Positions 26,567 through 35,400 of a stretch of 64,000 bases of DNA are shown here, piece by piece. The number at the start of each line of letters is the position of its first letter. Position 1 is the stretch's first letter. Where the stretch lies: assembly GCA_035606355.1 (NCBI GenBank), contig DATNFO010000041.1, forward strand, positions 62,001-126,000, in the 5' to 3' direction. The notes beneath the pieces are model-generated. The model searched no databases. It was not told the origin of the DNA and saw only the letters and a program-made list of their open reading frames with translations. The translations under genes and the position numbers were made by a program. The stretch is from Sulfopaludibacter sp035606355 (lineage in GTDB: Bacteria; Acidobacteriota; Terriglobia; Bryobacterales; Bryobacteraceae).

Positions 26567-27483
26567 ACTTGCTGGATCACCCACTCCGCCGGCAGCGCCG
26601 TCGTGCCGTTGGACAGCGGCGCGCGACCCTCCTCCAGCGCACTGACGAAGTCCGCGACGCAGGGATAGTGAAGGTTGTCATGCGCCGGCAATTGCTCTGA
26701 CCCACCCGGATAAACAAGCCTTGGCGAATTGAGGGGAGTCAGATCGATCTCGCCTTCAGTGCCGCGAATCCGAAACTCGTCGCGGACAACGCGCGAGTGC
26801 CAGCGCACGTCGATGAAGCCGCGCACTCCGGAATCGTAGTCGATCAGAAGCGAAGCATTGTCTTCCACCGCCAGCGGCTGCACGAGCGTGGACATGTGCC
26901 CTGTTGCCCGTACCGGCGAACCAAACAGGTAATTCATCAGGTCGATGCGATGGCAGCCCACATCGTACAGCGGACCCCCGCCCGCCATTTGGGGATCGGC
27001 GAGCCAATCGCGTCCTTCAGCAGCGGGAAGAGACCACGTGTGCGACGCCGCTTCTGCGAACACCGGACGGCCGATCGTCCCGGCGGCAAGTAACTCCCGC
27101 GCACGCTGCACCTTCGGATACATGCGGCGGTAGTACGCAACGCCGAGCGTGCGCCCTGTCTCTTCGCTGGCCCGCTGCATCGCCGCAGCGTGCTCATACC
27201 GGAGCGCCATCGGTTTCTCGCACAGCACATGCAGTCCGCAACGAAGTGCCGCAATGGTCTGCGGAGCGTGCAGAAACACCGGAGTAGCAATGTACACGGC
27301 GTCGCACGCGCACTCCGCGATCGCGGTGTCGAAGTCCGGCCATGAAGGCACGGCATAAGGAGCGGCTTTCGCGGCATCGCGCGTCACCAACCCGGCAAGA
27401 CGGCAATGCGGCGCGGCCAAAATCGCCGGAAGCACACGTTTCTTCGCGATGTCGCCCACTCCGGCGACCAGCCAGCGGATCAT
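26542..27483 (-). CDS. Gfo/Idh/MocA family NAD(P)-dependent oxidoreductase
   Basis: A 313-residue enzyme. The N-terminal Rossmann fold shows GVGDIAKKRVLPAI as the dinucleotide loop, and HVLCEKPMAL carries the family EKP lysine. The C-terminal domain has GGGPLYDVGCHRIDLMNYL, with the conserved Asp and His of the active site. Members oxidise or reduce sugars, sugar alcohols or their derivatives; I cannot tell the substrate. It ends inside the tail of the small plus-strand gene and lies 12 bases downstream of the response regulator, in the same direction, so co-transcription is possible. Confidence 0.88.
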   Translation of the reverse strand: MIRWLVAGVGDIAKKRVLPAILAAPHCRLAGLVTRDAAKAAPYAVPSWPDFDTAIAECACDAVYIATPVFLHAPQTIAALRCGLHVLCEKPMALRYEHAAAMQRASEETGRTLGVAYYRRMYPKVQRARELLAAGTIGRPVFAEAASHTWSLPAAEGRDWLADPQMAGGGPLYDVGCHRIDLMNYLFGSPVRATGHMSTLVQPLAVEDNASLLIDYDSGVRGFIDVRWHSRVVRDEFRIRGTEGEIDLTPLNSPRLVYPGGSEQLPAHDNLHYPCVADFVSALEEGRAPLSNGTTALPAEWVIQQVHSTHSKM

Positions 27484-27495
27484 GGGATTCAGCGG

Positions 27496-28143
27496 CTAGA
27501 TTACCATCCCTCGCCGGACCGCGCTCAGAACAAGCTCGGCCGTGCTGTGCAGATCGAGTTTTTCCATAATGCGCCAGCGGTGAGTTTCCACCGTGTGGAG
27601 GCTGAGGTTGAGACGGTTGGCGATCTCCTTGTTGCTGTTGCCCTCGGCCAAAAGCTGGTAAACCTGCCGTTCGCGATCCGTGAGCAGTTCGAAACGGTCG
27701 TTCACGTCGCGGGCGTCGCTGAGCCGCTCGAACCCGTTCTGAAAGATCTGCGCCACTGCGGGACTAAAGAACGCGGTGCCCTTTTGCACCGCGTGAATCG
27801 CCTGCACCAACTCCTCGCCGGCGGAGTTCTTGAGCACGTAGCCGCGCGCGCCGGCTTTCACCGCGCGCAGGACATAGCGCTCATCGCTGTACATGCTGAG
27901 CATCAGCACGGCTGTGTGCGGTGAGTGCTTGATGATCTGGCTGGTCGCCTCGATCCCATTCAGCTCTTTCATGGCGACGTCCACTACGGCGACATCGGGC
28001 TTCAGAGCCCGCGCCATTTCGACGGCTTCGATTCCCGAACTGGCTTCCGCGACGATATCGAGATCCGGGCGGCTTTCGAGAATATGGCGAAGACCCTGCC
28101 GCATCAAAGTATGGTCGTCTGCTAATAAGATTCTGACTGCCAT
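27496..28143 (-). CDS. NarL/LuxR-family response regulator
   Basis: A 215-residue two-component regulator. The receiver domain shows LADDHTLMRQG (acidic pocket), the phosphorylated Asp55 in VAVVDVAM, and the conserved Lys in VLKNSAGEEL. The C-terminal LuxR-type helix-turn-helix shows LTDRERQVYQLLAEGNSNKE and NLSLHTVETHRWRIMEKLD. Its ATG overlaps the stop of the kinase gene (TGATG), so the two are a translationally coupled pair. Possible targets are the divergently placed RNA/TSUP/NO reductase genes (29.6-33.4 kb), by proximity only. Confidence 0.94.
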   Translation of the reverse strand: MAVRILLADDHTLMRQGLRHILESRPDLDIVAEASSGIEAVEMARALKPDVAVVDVAMKELNGIEATSQIIKHSPHTAVLMLSMYSDERYVLRAVKAGARGYVLKNSAGEELVQAIHAVQKGTAFFSPAVAQIFQNGFERLSDARDVNDRFELLTDRERQVYQLLAEGNSNKEIANRLNLSLHTVETHRWRIMEKLDLHSTAELVLSAVRRGMVI

Positions 28144-29522
28144 CAGGCATTCACCTCGCTACGCGTTGGCGGGTTCTCGCCGGGCACTGCTGGCAGAGGA
28201 ATGCGCAACGCGATACGCGTGCCTTGGCCTGGAGCCGCATCGATCACCAGCGAACCACCGGCTATCGCGGCTCGCTCGCGAATTCCCAGCAGTCCGAGCC
28301 CTGTGCTCCGGCTTGGCATTCTCTGTTCGTTCAATTGAAAGCCGCGGCCGTTATCTTCCACATCCAGCACCAGACACTCGGGAAACTGGCGCACGGAAAC
28401 CCGCACCTTGCTAGCGCCCGAATGTTTCTCGCAATTGTGCAGCGTCTCCTGAACCACACGGTAGACGCACGTCTTGACCGAATCCGGCAGGTGGTCGTCG
28501 ACGCCCTCTTCCACGAACTCACAGCGGATCGAGCTCCGCCGCAGGAAATCTTCCAGTTGGAACTGTAGCGCCGGAACCAGACCCAGATCGTCCAGCAGCG
28601 GCGGACGCAGCAACACCGAAATATTCCGTATGGTCTGCACGGTACGCTCCGCCAGTTGCCTGGCGCGCTTGAGCCGGTCGCCGATTACCGGGGCGTGCCC
28701 GGACGCTGCCTGCGCGTGCGAGATTTCGATCTGCAAGAGCGCCAGCGTCTGCCCGATTTCATCGTGCAGCTCCCGCGAGAGACGCCGCCGCCCTTCTTCT
28801 TCTACCTCCAGCAGGCGTGCCGAAAGCCTCTGCAGCTCGCGCTTGGTCTGTTCCACTTCCCCGTAGTGCCGCTCCGCGGCCTTCTCCAGATTCTCGGCGT
28901 GCCGCACGCTCAAGCGGGCCACAATTCCGCTCAGCAGAACGCTCAACGCAATCATCAGGAACAGCCGGCGAGCCGCGATATGCCGCGTCTGAGCGAATTC
29001 GCCTTCGCTCTCCTGAAGTTTTTGTTGATCCGCCCCGGTAAGCGCAATGAGGGCGTTGTACAACTCGCCGCGGCGCGGAACCACCACCTCTTGCAGAAAC
29101 GCGAACTGCTCAGCGTTGCTGAGATTCAGCATCGTGGACGGCACCGGCGCCACCACCGTCCAGAACTCATTCAGCCTCGCGCGGAGCTTCTCCGCGGTGG
29201 CGCGCTGGTCCGGGACGCGGCGCATGTGATCCAGCGCCGCGTCGTCTTCGGCTTTTAGAGCGCTGATTTGAGACCGCAGCAGCGCCGCCTGCGCAGGCGT
29301 GGTGCTGATGAAGAAGTCGCGAACATCGTTGCCCGCCAGCCACAGGTTGCGCCGAAGGACGCTGAGAATCTCTTCCTCGTCGACGTACCGCCGGTAGATC
29401 TGGAGTTGCTGCTGCGAGATGCTGACCTGGATTCGATAAGCCTCCGCCGCGGACAGCACCAGAACGGCAATGACCGTGCCGTAGCCCGCCCGCAGAACGG
29501 CTCGCTTGCTGAGGCCACCCAT
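28143..29522 (-). CDS. NarX/DesK-type sensor histidine kinase
   Basis: A 459-residue membrane kinase. Helix 1 (about residues 13-30) and helix 2 (about 186-204) enclose a ~155-residue extracytoplasmic helical sensor domain resembling CHASE3/NarX sensors (SVLRRNLWLAGNDVRDFFIS). A cytoplasmic coiled coil leads to the HisKA_3 box with His253 in SRELHDEIGQTLALLQIE. The ATPase domain has VEDNGRGF and GLGLLGIRERA. The kinase phosphorylates the response regulator encoded downstream. The signal is unknown; the sensor lacks the PAS domain of many NO/oxygen sensors. Confidence 0.93.
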   Translation of the reverse strand: MGGLSKRAVLRAGYGTVIAVLVLSAAEAYRIQVSISQQQLQIYRRYVDEEEILSVLRRNLWLAGNDVRDFFISTTPAQAALLRSQISALKAEDDAALDHMRRVPDQRATAEKLRARLNEFWTVVAPVPSTMLNLSNAEQFAFLQEVVVPRRGELYNALIALTGADQQKLQESEGEFAQTRHIAARRLFLMIALSVLLSGIVARLSVRHAENLEKAAERHYGEVEQTKRELQRLSARLLEVEEEGRRRLSRELHDEIGQTLALLQIEISHAQAASGHAPVIGDRLKRARQLAERTVQTIRNISVLLRPPLLDDLGLVPALQFQLEDFLRRSSIRCEFVEEGVDDHLPDSVKTCVYRVVQETLHNCEKHSGASKVRVSVRQFPECLVLDVEDNGRGFQLNEQRMPSRSTGLGLLGIRERAAIAGGSLVIDAAPGQGTRIALRIPLPAVPGENPPTRSEVNA

Positions 29523-29630
29523 TACTTTAAGGATACGTTAGGTCCCCCTGCGATGTACCGTACCTTCGGGATACGGCAATTCGGTATGCCTTATTGTCCG
29601 TGCTGGAGTGCGCTAGGGAAAATACAGCAT

Positions 29631-29785
29631 TTGTCGTATTGGTAGGGCCTGCCTGCGCGTTCTATCATTCAATCAGTCGCAGGCACGCAACCCCAAATGG
29701 CGCTGGGATTCCGAAGCCTGTGAGTCCACAATGTTGCCTCCCGGGCAACGACAAGGTGAAGGGCAGGTGCGATCCTGCCCTTTTT
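29631..29785 (+). ncRNA. candidate structured leader RNA with attenuator-like terminator
   Basis: A non-coding stretch between divergent genes with ordered pairing. TTGTCG (29631-29636) pairs with CGACAA (29749-29754) and would enclose the module. TGCCTGCG (29650-29657) pairs with CGCAGGCA (29678-29685), and GTTGCC (29733-29738) with GGCAAC (29744-29749). A rho-independent terminator follows at 29759-29785, 47 bases before the TSUP start. CCTGCC at 29649-29654 could also pair with the GGCAGG of the terminator's left arm, giving an anti-terminator. The layout is that of a riboswitch or attenuator, but I recognise no known class. Confidence 0.4.
29759..29785 (+). terminator. rho-independent terminator
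   Basis: Arms AAGGGCAGG (29759-29767) and CCTGCCCTT (29774-29782) with a 6-base loop, followed by a T run to 29785, then the TSUP gene. Polarity is plus, since the T run is on the plus strand. Confidence 0.85.
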
Positions 29786-29832
29786 CATTTGTGGCAGCTG
29801 AATCTCGTTTGGCCCCATTACACTGAAACTTC

Positions 29833-30669
29833 ATGGATGTCCGCCTCTTTTCGGCGATCGTGTTCGCCGTCTCCGGTCTCGCCGGATTCCTCGGCGCGCT
29901 GACCGGATTGGGGGGCGGCGTCGTGGTCACGCCCGTGCTTACGCTCCTCCTCGGCGTGGATCTCCACTACGCAATGGGCGCGTCCCTCATCTCCGTCATT
30001 GCAACCAGTTCCGGAGCTGCCGCCGCGTATGTGAAGGAGGGATTCTCGAACGTTCGAGTCGGGATGTTCCTGGAAATTGCGACCACCCTGGGCGCTGTAG
30101 CGGGCGCACATCTGACCACGCTGATTCCGGCATCGGGCCTCGCCGGCATCTTCGGCGTCGTGCTGCTCTACTCCGCTTGGCATTCTCTCAGTCAGCCACC
30201 GCGCGACCAGCTACGCCCGCCGGATCCGCTTGCTGCGAAACTGAAGCTCGATGGCACCTATCCGCAATCCACTGGTCTCATCCACTACCACGTACAGCGG
30301 GTGAAGACCGGATTCGGCCTGATGTTCGGAGCGGGCATCCTCTCCGGTTTGCTCGGCATCGGCTCGGGCGCGATGAAGGTGATCGCCATGGATCAGGCGA
30401 TGCTCCTCCCGTTCAAAGTTTCAACCACCACCAGCAACTTCATGATCGGGGTAACGGCGGCGGCCAGCGCGGGCATTTACCTCAGCCGTGGCTACATCGA
30501 GCCGCGCCTCGCCATGCCCGTGATGCTCGGAGTGCTGGCGGGCTCGATGACCGGCGCGCGTCTGCTCACCGGAGCCAAACCGAAATCGCTCCGCATCGTC
30601 TTCGCCGTCGTCATCGGACTTCTTGCGGTCGAGATGATCTACAACGCGTTCTCAGGAGGGCTCCAGTGA
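29833..30669 (+). CDS. TSUP (TauE/SafE, DUF81) family transporter
   Basis: A 278-residue membrane protein with about eight helices. The first helix carries the family signature AFLGALTGLGGG-type sequence (SGLAGFLGALTGLGGGVVVT). The second half repeats it as MFGAGILSGLLGIGSGAMKV, reflecting the internal duplication of the family. TSUP proteins export or import sulfite, sulfonates or other small organic anions. The stop overlaps the DUF1634 start (GTGA). A candidate structured RNA with a terminator lies in its 5' leader. Pairing with DUF1634 is a known genomic association. Confidence 0.92.
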   Translation: MDVRLFSAIVFAVSGLAGFLGALTGLGGGVVVTPVLTLLLGVDLHYAMGASLISVIATSSGAAAAYVKEGFSNVRVGMFLEIATTLGAVAGAHLTTLIPASGLAGIFGVVLLYSAWHSLSQPPRDQLRPPDPLAAKLKLDGTYPQSTGLIHYHVQRVKTGFGLMFGAGILSGLLGIGSGAMKVIAMDQAMLLPFKVSTTTSNFMIGVTAAASAGIYLSRGYIEPRLAMPVMLGVLAGSMTGARLLTGAKPKSLRIVFAVVIGLLAVEMIYNAFSGGLQ

Positions 30670-31013
30670 CTGACGACCGTATGGATGCCATTATCGGTAA
30701 CCTGTTGCGCACCGGCGTTTCCGTTGCGGCCGCCGTGGTCCTCGCCGGCGGCGTCTGGTATCTTGCTTCCACGACCGCGCCTCCCGCATACGCGCATTTC
30801 ACCCCGCGCGTCGCCGGAATTCGATCCTTTGGCGCCCTGACCGGCCCGGAACAGACGATTCTCGCCGGGTTGCTGATCCTCATCGCCACGCCTGTCGCGC
30901 GCGTAATCTTCTCCCTGATCGCTTTCGCCATCGAGTGCGACCGCGTCTACGTGGTCATAACCCTGATCGTCCTGCTGGTCCTCCTCTATAGCATCGGGAC
31001 TTCCTGGCTGTGA
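30666..31013 (+). CDS. DUF1634 family membrane protein
   Basis: A 115-residue protein with three membrane helices (about residues 12-34, 58-80 and 90-112). The start is GTG 30666, which overlaps the TSUP stop and has GGAGG 6 bases upstream. The first helix is preceded by MDAIIGNLLRTGV, and the middle loop (LTGPEQTILAGLLILIATPV) matches the family. DUF1634 proteins are nearly always next to a TSUP gene and are thought to be a small partner of that carrier. The stop codon is part of the palindrome at 31011. Confidence 0.88.
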   Translation: MTDDRMDAIIGNLLRTGVSVAAAVVLAGGVWYLASTTAPPAYAHFTPRVAGIRSFGALTGPEQTILAGLLILIATPVARVIFSLIAFAIECDRVYVVITLIVLLVLLYSIGTSWL

Positions 31014-31022
31014 CTAAAGTCA
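31011..31022 (+). promoter_or_regulatory. TGAC-N4-GTCA palindrome, candidate CRP/FNR-family site for the NO reductase
   Basis: TGACTAAAGTCA has the two-fold symmetry and spacing of CRP/FNR-family operators (TGAC-N4-GTCA). It lies 48 bases before the chosen start of the nitric oxide reductase. NO-responsive members of this regulator family (NnrR, Dnr) bind similar sites. The first bases also form the stop codon of the preceding gene. Function is inferred. Confidence 0.4.
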
Positions 31023-31069
31023 TAGGGAACCGTTTCGCAAAGCCCTAATCTGCTTCTTTGGAGGCGGAA

Positions 31070-33376
31070 TTGATCGCTCAAGAGCAGAAGTCGGGTCTTT
31101 GGAAGCACGGGCTGCTTCTGACCCTATTATTCGGATTTACGGTTATGATTGTGGGCGGCGTACTGATTTATCAAAGTCGCGCGCCCATTCCGGACCGTGT
31201 CATCGCTCCGGACGGCAGCACTCTTTTCACATCGGCGAACATTCAGAACGGGCAGGACCTGTTCCGCAAGCGCGGACTCATGGATTACGGCACCGTTCTC
31301 GGTCACGGCGCCTACCTGGGCCCCGACTACACCGCCGAAGCGCTGCACTGGATGACCGACGCCATGCACCACGAAAAATCGCCGGTCTACGATTCGCTCG
31401 GCCTGGGCGCTAAGGCCGCCGTCGATGCCGAAGTGGTAGCGGAAATCAAAGAGAACCGCTATTCGGATGGCACGCTACGCTTCACCGCCGGACAGTTGGC
31501 CGGATGGAATCAGATCGTCGACCGCTACAACAAGCTGTTCGTCGATGGCCAGCTCGAACGCGCGCTGCCGAAAGGCGCGCTGCTTCCGGTGGCCGAAGGT
31601 GGCGGCGTTCCCGCCAATGACGCCGTCGCCGCCAAAGATCTCGCGGCATTCGTCACCTGGACGGCATGGTTGAGCGCCACCAAACGGCCCGACGCAGCCC
31701 ACTCCTATACCAATAACTGGCCCTATGACAAAGCCGCCGGCAACACCGCGACAGGCGCAGCCATGATGTGGTCTGCCGTCAGCGTCGGCGCGCTCATCTT
31801 TTTCCTCGCGCTGATCCTCTACTTCCAGCACCGCTACACCCTCACCGCGCAGGATGTGCCGAATGCCAAACTACGCTTCGATCTTCAAGCCATGCCGCTG
31901 ACCCCGTCTCAGCGCGCCACCGCCAAGTATTTTGTGATCGCCCTCGCACTCTTCCTGGTGCAGTGCCTGCTCGGCGGCAAGATGGCCCACGATTATGTGG
32001 ATGGCACGTTTTTCGGCATCAATCTCGCGCAGTATCTTCCGTTCAATATCGCGCGCACCTGGCACCTGCAACTGGCCATCTTCTGGATCGCCACCGCATG
32101 GCTCGGCATGGGCATATTCATCGCCCCGCTGGTCAGTGGTAAAGAGCCGAAGGGCCAGCGAGCGCTCGTCAACGTGCTGTTCGGCGCGCTCGTGCTCGTG
32201 GTGGTCGGCAGCCTTGCCGGCGAGTACCTCTCGATCAAGGGCCTGCTCGGTAAGATGTGGTGGTGGTTCGGCACGCAGGGCTGGGAATACCTGGAGCTCG
32301 GCCGCATCTGGATGGTGCTGCTCATCGCCGGTATGGGAATCTGGCTGTTCATCGTGGCCCGCGGCCTGCGCAGCGCCTTGAAAGCGGAAACGGATCGCGG
32401 CGGACTCACGCACCTGCTGCTTTACTCTGCCGCCGCTATCCCGGTGTTTTACTGCTTCGGCCTGATGGTCAACCGCGGCACGCACATCACCATGGCCGAT
32501 TACTGGCGCTGGTGGCTCATTCACCTCTGGGTGGAAGGCATGTTCGAAGTCTTCGCCGTGGTCGTCATCGGCTTCCTGATGGTCCGCCTCGGCCTGGTAA
32601 CGGCGCACTCCACGCTGCGCGCCACGTACTTCCAACTCACGATTCTGCTCGGTAGCGGCATCATCGGCACCGGCCATCACTACTACTGGATCGGCGCTCC
32701 CGAAGCATGGATCGCGCTCGGCGCAGTCTTCTCCGCGCTCGAAGTGATTCCACTCACGCTGCTCATGGTGGAAGCCTACGGCCAGTACAAAGTCATCCGC
32801 GAAGGCGGTCAGGAGTTTCCGTACAAGGCGGCTTTCTGGTTCCTGGTCGCGACGGCCTTCTGGAATCTGTTCGGAGCGGGCGTGCTCGGCTTCCTCATCA
32901 ACCTGCCGTTCGTGAGCTACTTTCAGCACGGTTCCTTCCTCACCGCCGCCCACGCCCACGGCGCGCTGATGGGCGTCTACGGCATGCTCGCCATCGCACT
33001 GAGCGTGTTCTCCCTGCGCAATATCGTGGAGCCGCGCTACTGGAAAGAGAAGTGGATCATGACCGGCTTCTGGGGTCTGAACATCGGCCTCATGGGAATG
33101 ATCGTGATCACGCTGGTCCCGATCGGCGTCATGCAGGCGCTGGAGAGCTTCCAAAACGGCTTCTGGAGCGCGCGCTCTCTGGCGTTCTACCAGCAGCCCG
33201 TCGTCAAAACGCTGCTCTGGCTACGCATCGCGCCGGATAGCGTCTTCATCGTGATCGGAGTGCTGCCGATCGTCGCCGCCGGAGTCTACGGGCTTCTCCA
33301 CATGCGAGCCCTGCAGACGCCGGTCCCGGCTGCGGCAACCGAAAAGGAGACGCCTCGCGAACTCGTCGGCGCTTAA
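31070..33376 (+). CDS. norZ: quinol-dependent nitric oxide reductase, single subunit (qNOR)
   Basis: A ~768-residue enzyme reducing two NO to N2O with electrons from quinol. I take the TTG at 31070, 5 bases after GGAGG; another TTG at 31058 is in frame. The N-terminal part (helix, then a ~200-residue periplasmic domain) is the NorC-like extension of qNOR. The NorB-like core shows heme and FeB ligands: NIARTWHLQLAIFW, HLWVEGMFEVF (His and the conserved Glu), GTGHHYYWIG (two His) and AHAHGALMG. About 13-14 helices are present. It converges on the FAH gene, sharing the bases TTAA for both stop codons. It detoxifies NO or respires it. Confidence 0.95.
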   Translation: MIAQEQKSGLWKHGLLLTLLFGFTVMIVGGVLIYQSRAPIPDRVIAPDGSTLFTSANIQNGQDLFRKRGLMDYGTVLGHGAYLGPDYTAEALHWMTDAMHHEKSPVYDSLGLGAKAAVDAEVVAEIKENRYSDGTLRFTAGQLAGWNQIVDRYNKLFVDGQLERALPKGALLPVAEGGGVPANDAVAAKDLAAFVTWTAWLSATKRPDAAHSYTNNWPYDKAAGNTATGAAMMWSAVSVGALIFFLALILYFQHRYTLTAQDVPNAKLRFDLQAMPLTPSQRATAKYFVIALALFLVQCLLGGKMAHDYVDGTFFGINLAQYLPFNIARTWHLQLAIFWIATAWLGMGIFIAPLVSGKEPKGQRALVNVLFGALVLVVVGSLAGEYLSIKGLLGKMWWWFGTQGWEYLELGRIWMVLLIAGMGIWLFIVARGLRSALKAETDRGGLTHLLLYSAAAIPVFYCFGLMVNRGTHITMADYWRWWLIHLWVEGMFEVFAVVVIGFLMVRLGLVTAHSTLRATYFQLTILLGSGIIGTGHHYYWIGAPEAWIALGAVFSALEVIPLTLLMVEAYGQYKVIREGGQEFPYKAAFWFLVATAFWNLFGAGVLGFLINLPFVSYFQHGSFLTAAHAHGALMGVYGMLAIALSVFSLRNIVEPRYWKEKWIMTGFWGLNIGLMGMIVITLVPIGVMQALESFQNGFWSARSLAFYQQPVVKTLLWLRIAPDSVFIVIGVLPIVAAGVYGLLHMRALQTPVPAAATEKETPRELVGA

Positions 33377-34131
33377 GCCACCGAGTTTCGCAAACAGCCG
33401 ATTCCTTCGATTTCTACCCCGACCACATCGCCCGGAGACATGCGCCGCGTGTTTCCGGGCGTTCCCGTGTAGATGATGTCTCCCGGCATCAGCGTCACCC
33501 AGCCACTCACCCAGCTCACAATCGATGGACAATCGAAAATCAGGTCGCTGGTGTACTGCTTCTGCACGGATTCGCCATTGATGCGAGTTTCCAGAAGCAG
33601 GTTGCCGTAATCGATTCCCGTCACAATCGCCGGACCCAGCGGAGCGAACGTATCCGACCCCTTGGCGCGCCACCACTGCAGATCCTTCCTGTCGCCGTGC
33701 TGCCAGTTGCGGTCGCTGACATCGTTCCCGCACGTGACTCCGAAAATAGCCGCGCGAGCCTCATCCGGCGACGCGTCCTTTACCTGCTTGCCGATGACGA
33801 CTACCAGTTCGCCTTCCGAATGCACATCGGACGAGTCGCGCGGCAGCACGATCGGGTCGCCCGGATTCTGCAGCGCCGTCACGGGCTTGAAAAACATCTC
33901 CGGATGCGCGGGCTGCTGTCGCAGGCCCAGGTGACTCTTATAGTTCAGTCCCACCGCCATGATCTTACCCGGCACACACGGCGCCAGCAGTTTCACTGTG
34001 GAGAGCGCCTGAGTCACACCCGTCTCGGAGTGCGGACCGAACAGGTCGCCCGATATTTCGCGGATGGTCTCGCCGTCGAGAACGCCGTAAGCTACGGCGG
34101 AAGAGGTCTGGTAGCGAATGTACTTGGTCAC
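33373..34131 (-). CDS. fumarylacetoacetate hydrolase family protein
   Basis: A 252-residue FAH-superfamily enzyme. Metal-binding and family features include LNYKSHL, PEMFFKPVTALQNPGDPI, the acidic HSEGELVVVIGK (metal-ligand Glu residues) and GVTCGNDVSDRNWQ. The C-terminal part has GWVTLMPGDIIYTGTPG, a block typical of the 2-hydroxyhepta-2,4-diene-1,7-dioate isomerase/acylpyruvase group. It probably cleaves or decarboxylates a C-C bond of a 2-oxo acid; the substrate is open. It lies 18 bases downstream of the antiporter gene on the same strand, with no obvious functional tie. Confidence 0.9.
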   Translation of the reverse strand: MTKYIRYQTSSAVAYGVLDGETIREISGDLFGPHSETGVTQALSTVKLLAPCVPGKIMAVGLNYKSHLGLRQQPAHPEMFFKPVTALQNPGDPIVLPRDSSDVHSEGELVVVIGKQVKDASPDEARAAIFGVTCGNDVSDRNWQHGDRKDLQWWRAKGSDTFAPLGPAIVTGIDYGNLLLETRINGESVQKQYTSDLIFDCPSIVSWVSGWVTLMPGDIIYTGTPGNTRRMSPGDVVGVEIEGIGCLRNSVA

Positions 34132-34149
34132 GCCTCGATATTGTAGCGT

Positions 34150-35352
34150 CTAGCCGAGATGTACGGTCTGTTGCGCAGCAACGCCGCCTCGCGGAAATAC
34201 GAGCTTCAGCAGCGGCGGCGCAACCAGGGTGGTCGCTACCGACATGAATACGATAATCCCGTAGGTCTTCTGGCTCATCACTCCCAGCGTCAGTCCGATC
34301 TGCGCCACCACGATTCCCACTTCGCCGCGCGGAATCATCCCGACCGCCACGCGCAAAGCGTCGCGTCTTCCCATGTGCAGCGCGCCCAAACCGCAGCCGA
34401 TGAACTTCGAAACAATCGCCGCCAGCAGGATCGCGCCGCCGAGCAGCAGCGCCGAACTGCCCGAGAGCGCTCTGGGATCCAGTCGCATCCCGATCCCCAC
34501 CAGAAAGAAAGGCACCAGCAACTCCGTGACGCCGTTCGTCAGATCCACCACGCGCGCGTCCACCGACTCCGACAGCGCCATTCCCGCCAGAAACGCGCCC
34601 ACGATCGCCGCGATTCCCGCGAACACCGCCAGCAGAGACAATGCGAACAGCAGCGTCATCGCCAGCGCAAATTCGCGCTCCGCCAGCACGAGCTTGGCCT
34701 GCACCCGCGGCATCACGCGCCGCACCGTGCGGCTGCCGAACCACGCAACAAATAGCGTGAAGGCGATCGCGAGCCCGGCCGTCAACGCCAAATCCAGGTA
34801 ATTCACCGAATTCGCGGCCAGCCCGCTGACCATCGCCAGCACGATCAGGCCGAGCACATCGTCCACCACCGCCGCCCCGAGAATCACGCGCGCCGCGGCG
34901 GTATCCAGCAGCCCGCGCGAGGCCAGCACTTCGGCAGTGATGCCGACGCTGGTCGCCACCATCGCGGCCCCCGTGAAGATCGCTTCGATGTGGGGTTCTC
35001 CCCAGAGCGCCGAGATTCCCCAGCCCATCAGAAAGGGAACGATCACTCCGGCCACCGCGACCGACACCGCAGTCCCGCCCAGCTTCATCAGGTCCGACGA
35101 TTTGACGTGCAGGCCCACGCGAAACAGCAGGAACATCACGCCCAGCCCGCTCAGCAATTGCAGCGCCTGATTCGGCGCCAGCCAGCCGAGCACATGCGGC
35201 CCGATCAGCACTCCCGCCAGAATTTCTCCGGCGATTCCCGGCTGCCCCAGCCGCTCGAAAATTTCGCTCAGCAGCTTCGCGGACGCAAAGACCAGCAGCA
35301 TCGCCATCGGAATCTGCGCGTTGTCCGGAAGCGTCAGCAACAGGCCGGGCAT
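34150..35352 (-). CDS. CPA2-family cation:proton antiporter (KefB/NapA-like)
   Basis: A 400-residue protein with about twelve membrane helices and no C-terminal RCK domain. Family blocks: FERLGQPGIAGEILAGVLIG in helices 1-2, GAAMVATSVGITAEVLASRG (discontinuous helix 4) and AAVVDDVLGLIVLAMV, where the DD pair is the ion-binding centre of NapA-type exchangers. It should exchange Na+ or K+ for protons across the cytoplasmic membrane. It is divergent from the sheath-like gene, 48 bases away. Confidence 0.92.
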   Translation of the reverse strand: MPGLLLTLPDNAQIPMAMLLVFASAKLLSEIFERLGQPGIAGEILAGVLIGPHVLGWLAPNQALQLLSGLGVMFLLFRVGLHVKSSDLMKLGGTAVSVAVAGVIVPFLMGWGISALWGEPHIEAIFTGAAMVATSVGITAEVLASRGLLDTAAARVILGAAVVDDVLGLIVLAMVSGLAANSVNYLDLALTAGLAIAFTLFVAWFGSRTVRRVMPRVQAKLVLAEREFALAMTLLFALSLLAVFAGIAAIVGAFLAGMALSESVDARVVDLTNGVTELLVPFFLVGIGMRLDPRALSGSSALLLGGAILLAAIVSKFIGCGLGALHMGRRDALRVAVGMIPRGEVGIVVAQIGLTLGVMSQKTYGIIVFMSVATTLVAPPLLKLVFPRGGVAAQQTVHLG

Positions 35353-35400
35353 ACCCCATTATCGTTGCCCGCACCCGCCGCGTTGGGGTACAGTTGTGCC

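Noticed and set aside
31871..33154. 427-residue minus-strand frame opposite the NO reductase
   Set aside because: Antisense shadow; the qNOR on the plus strand is complete.
33965..35374. 469-residue minus-strand frame over the antiporter
   Set aside because: Runs one frame off the CPA2 gene; composition Gly/Arg/Ala only, no helices.
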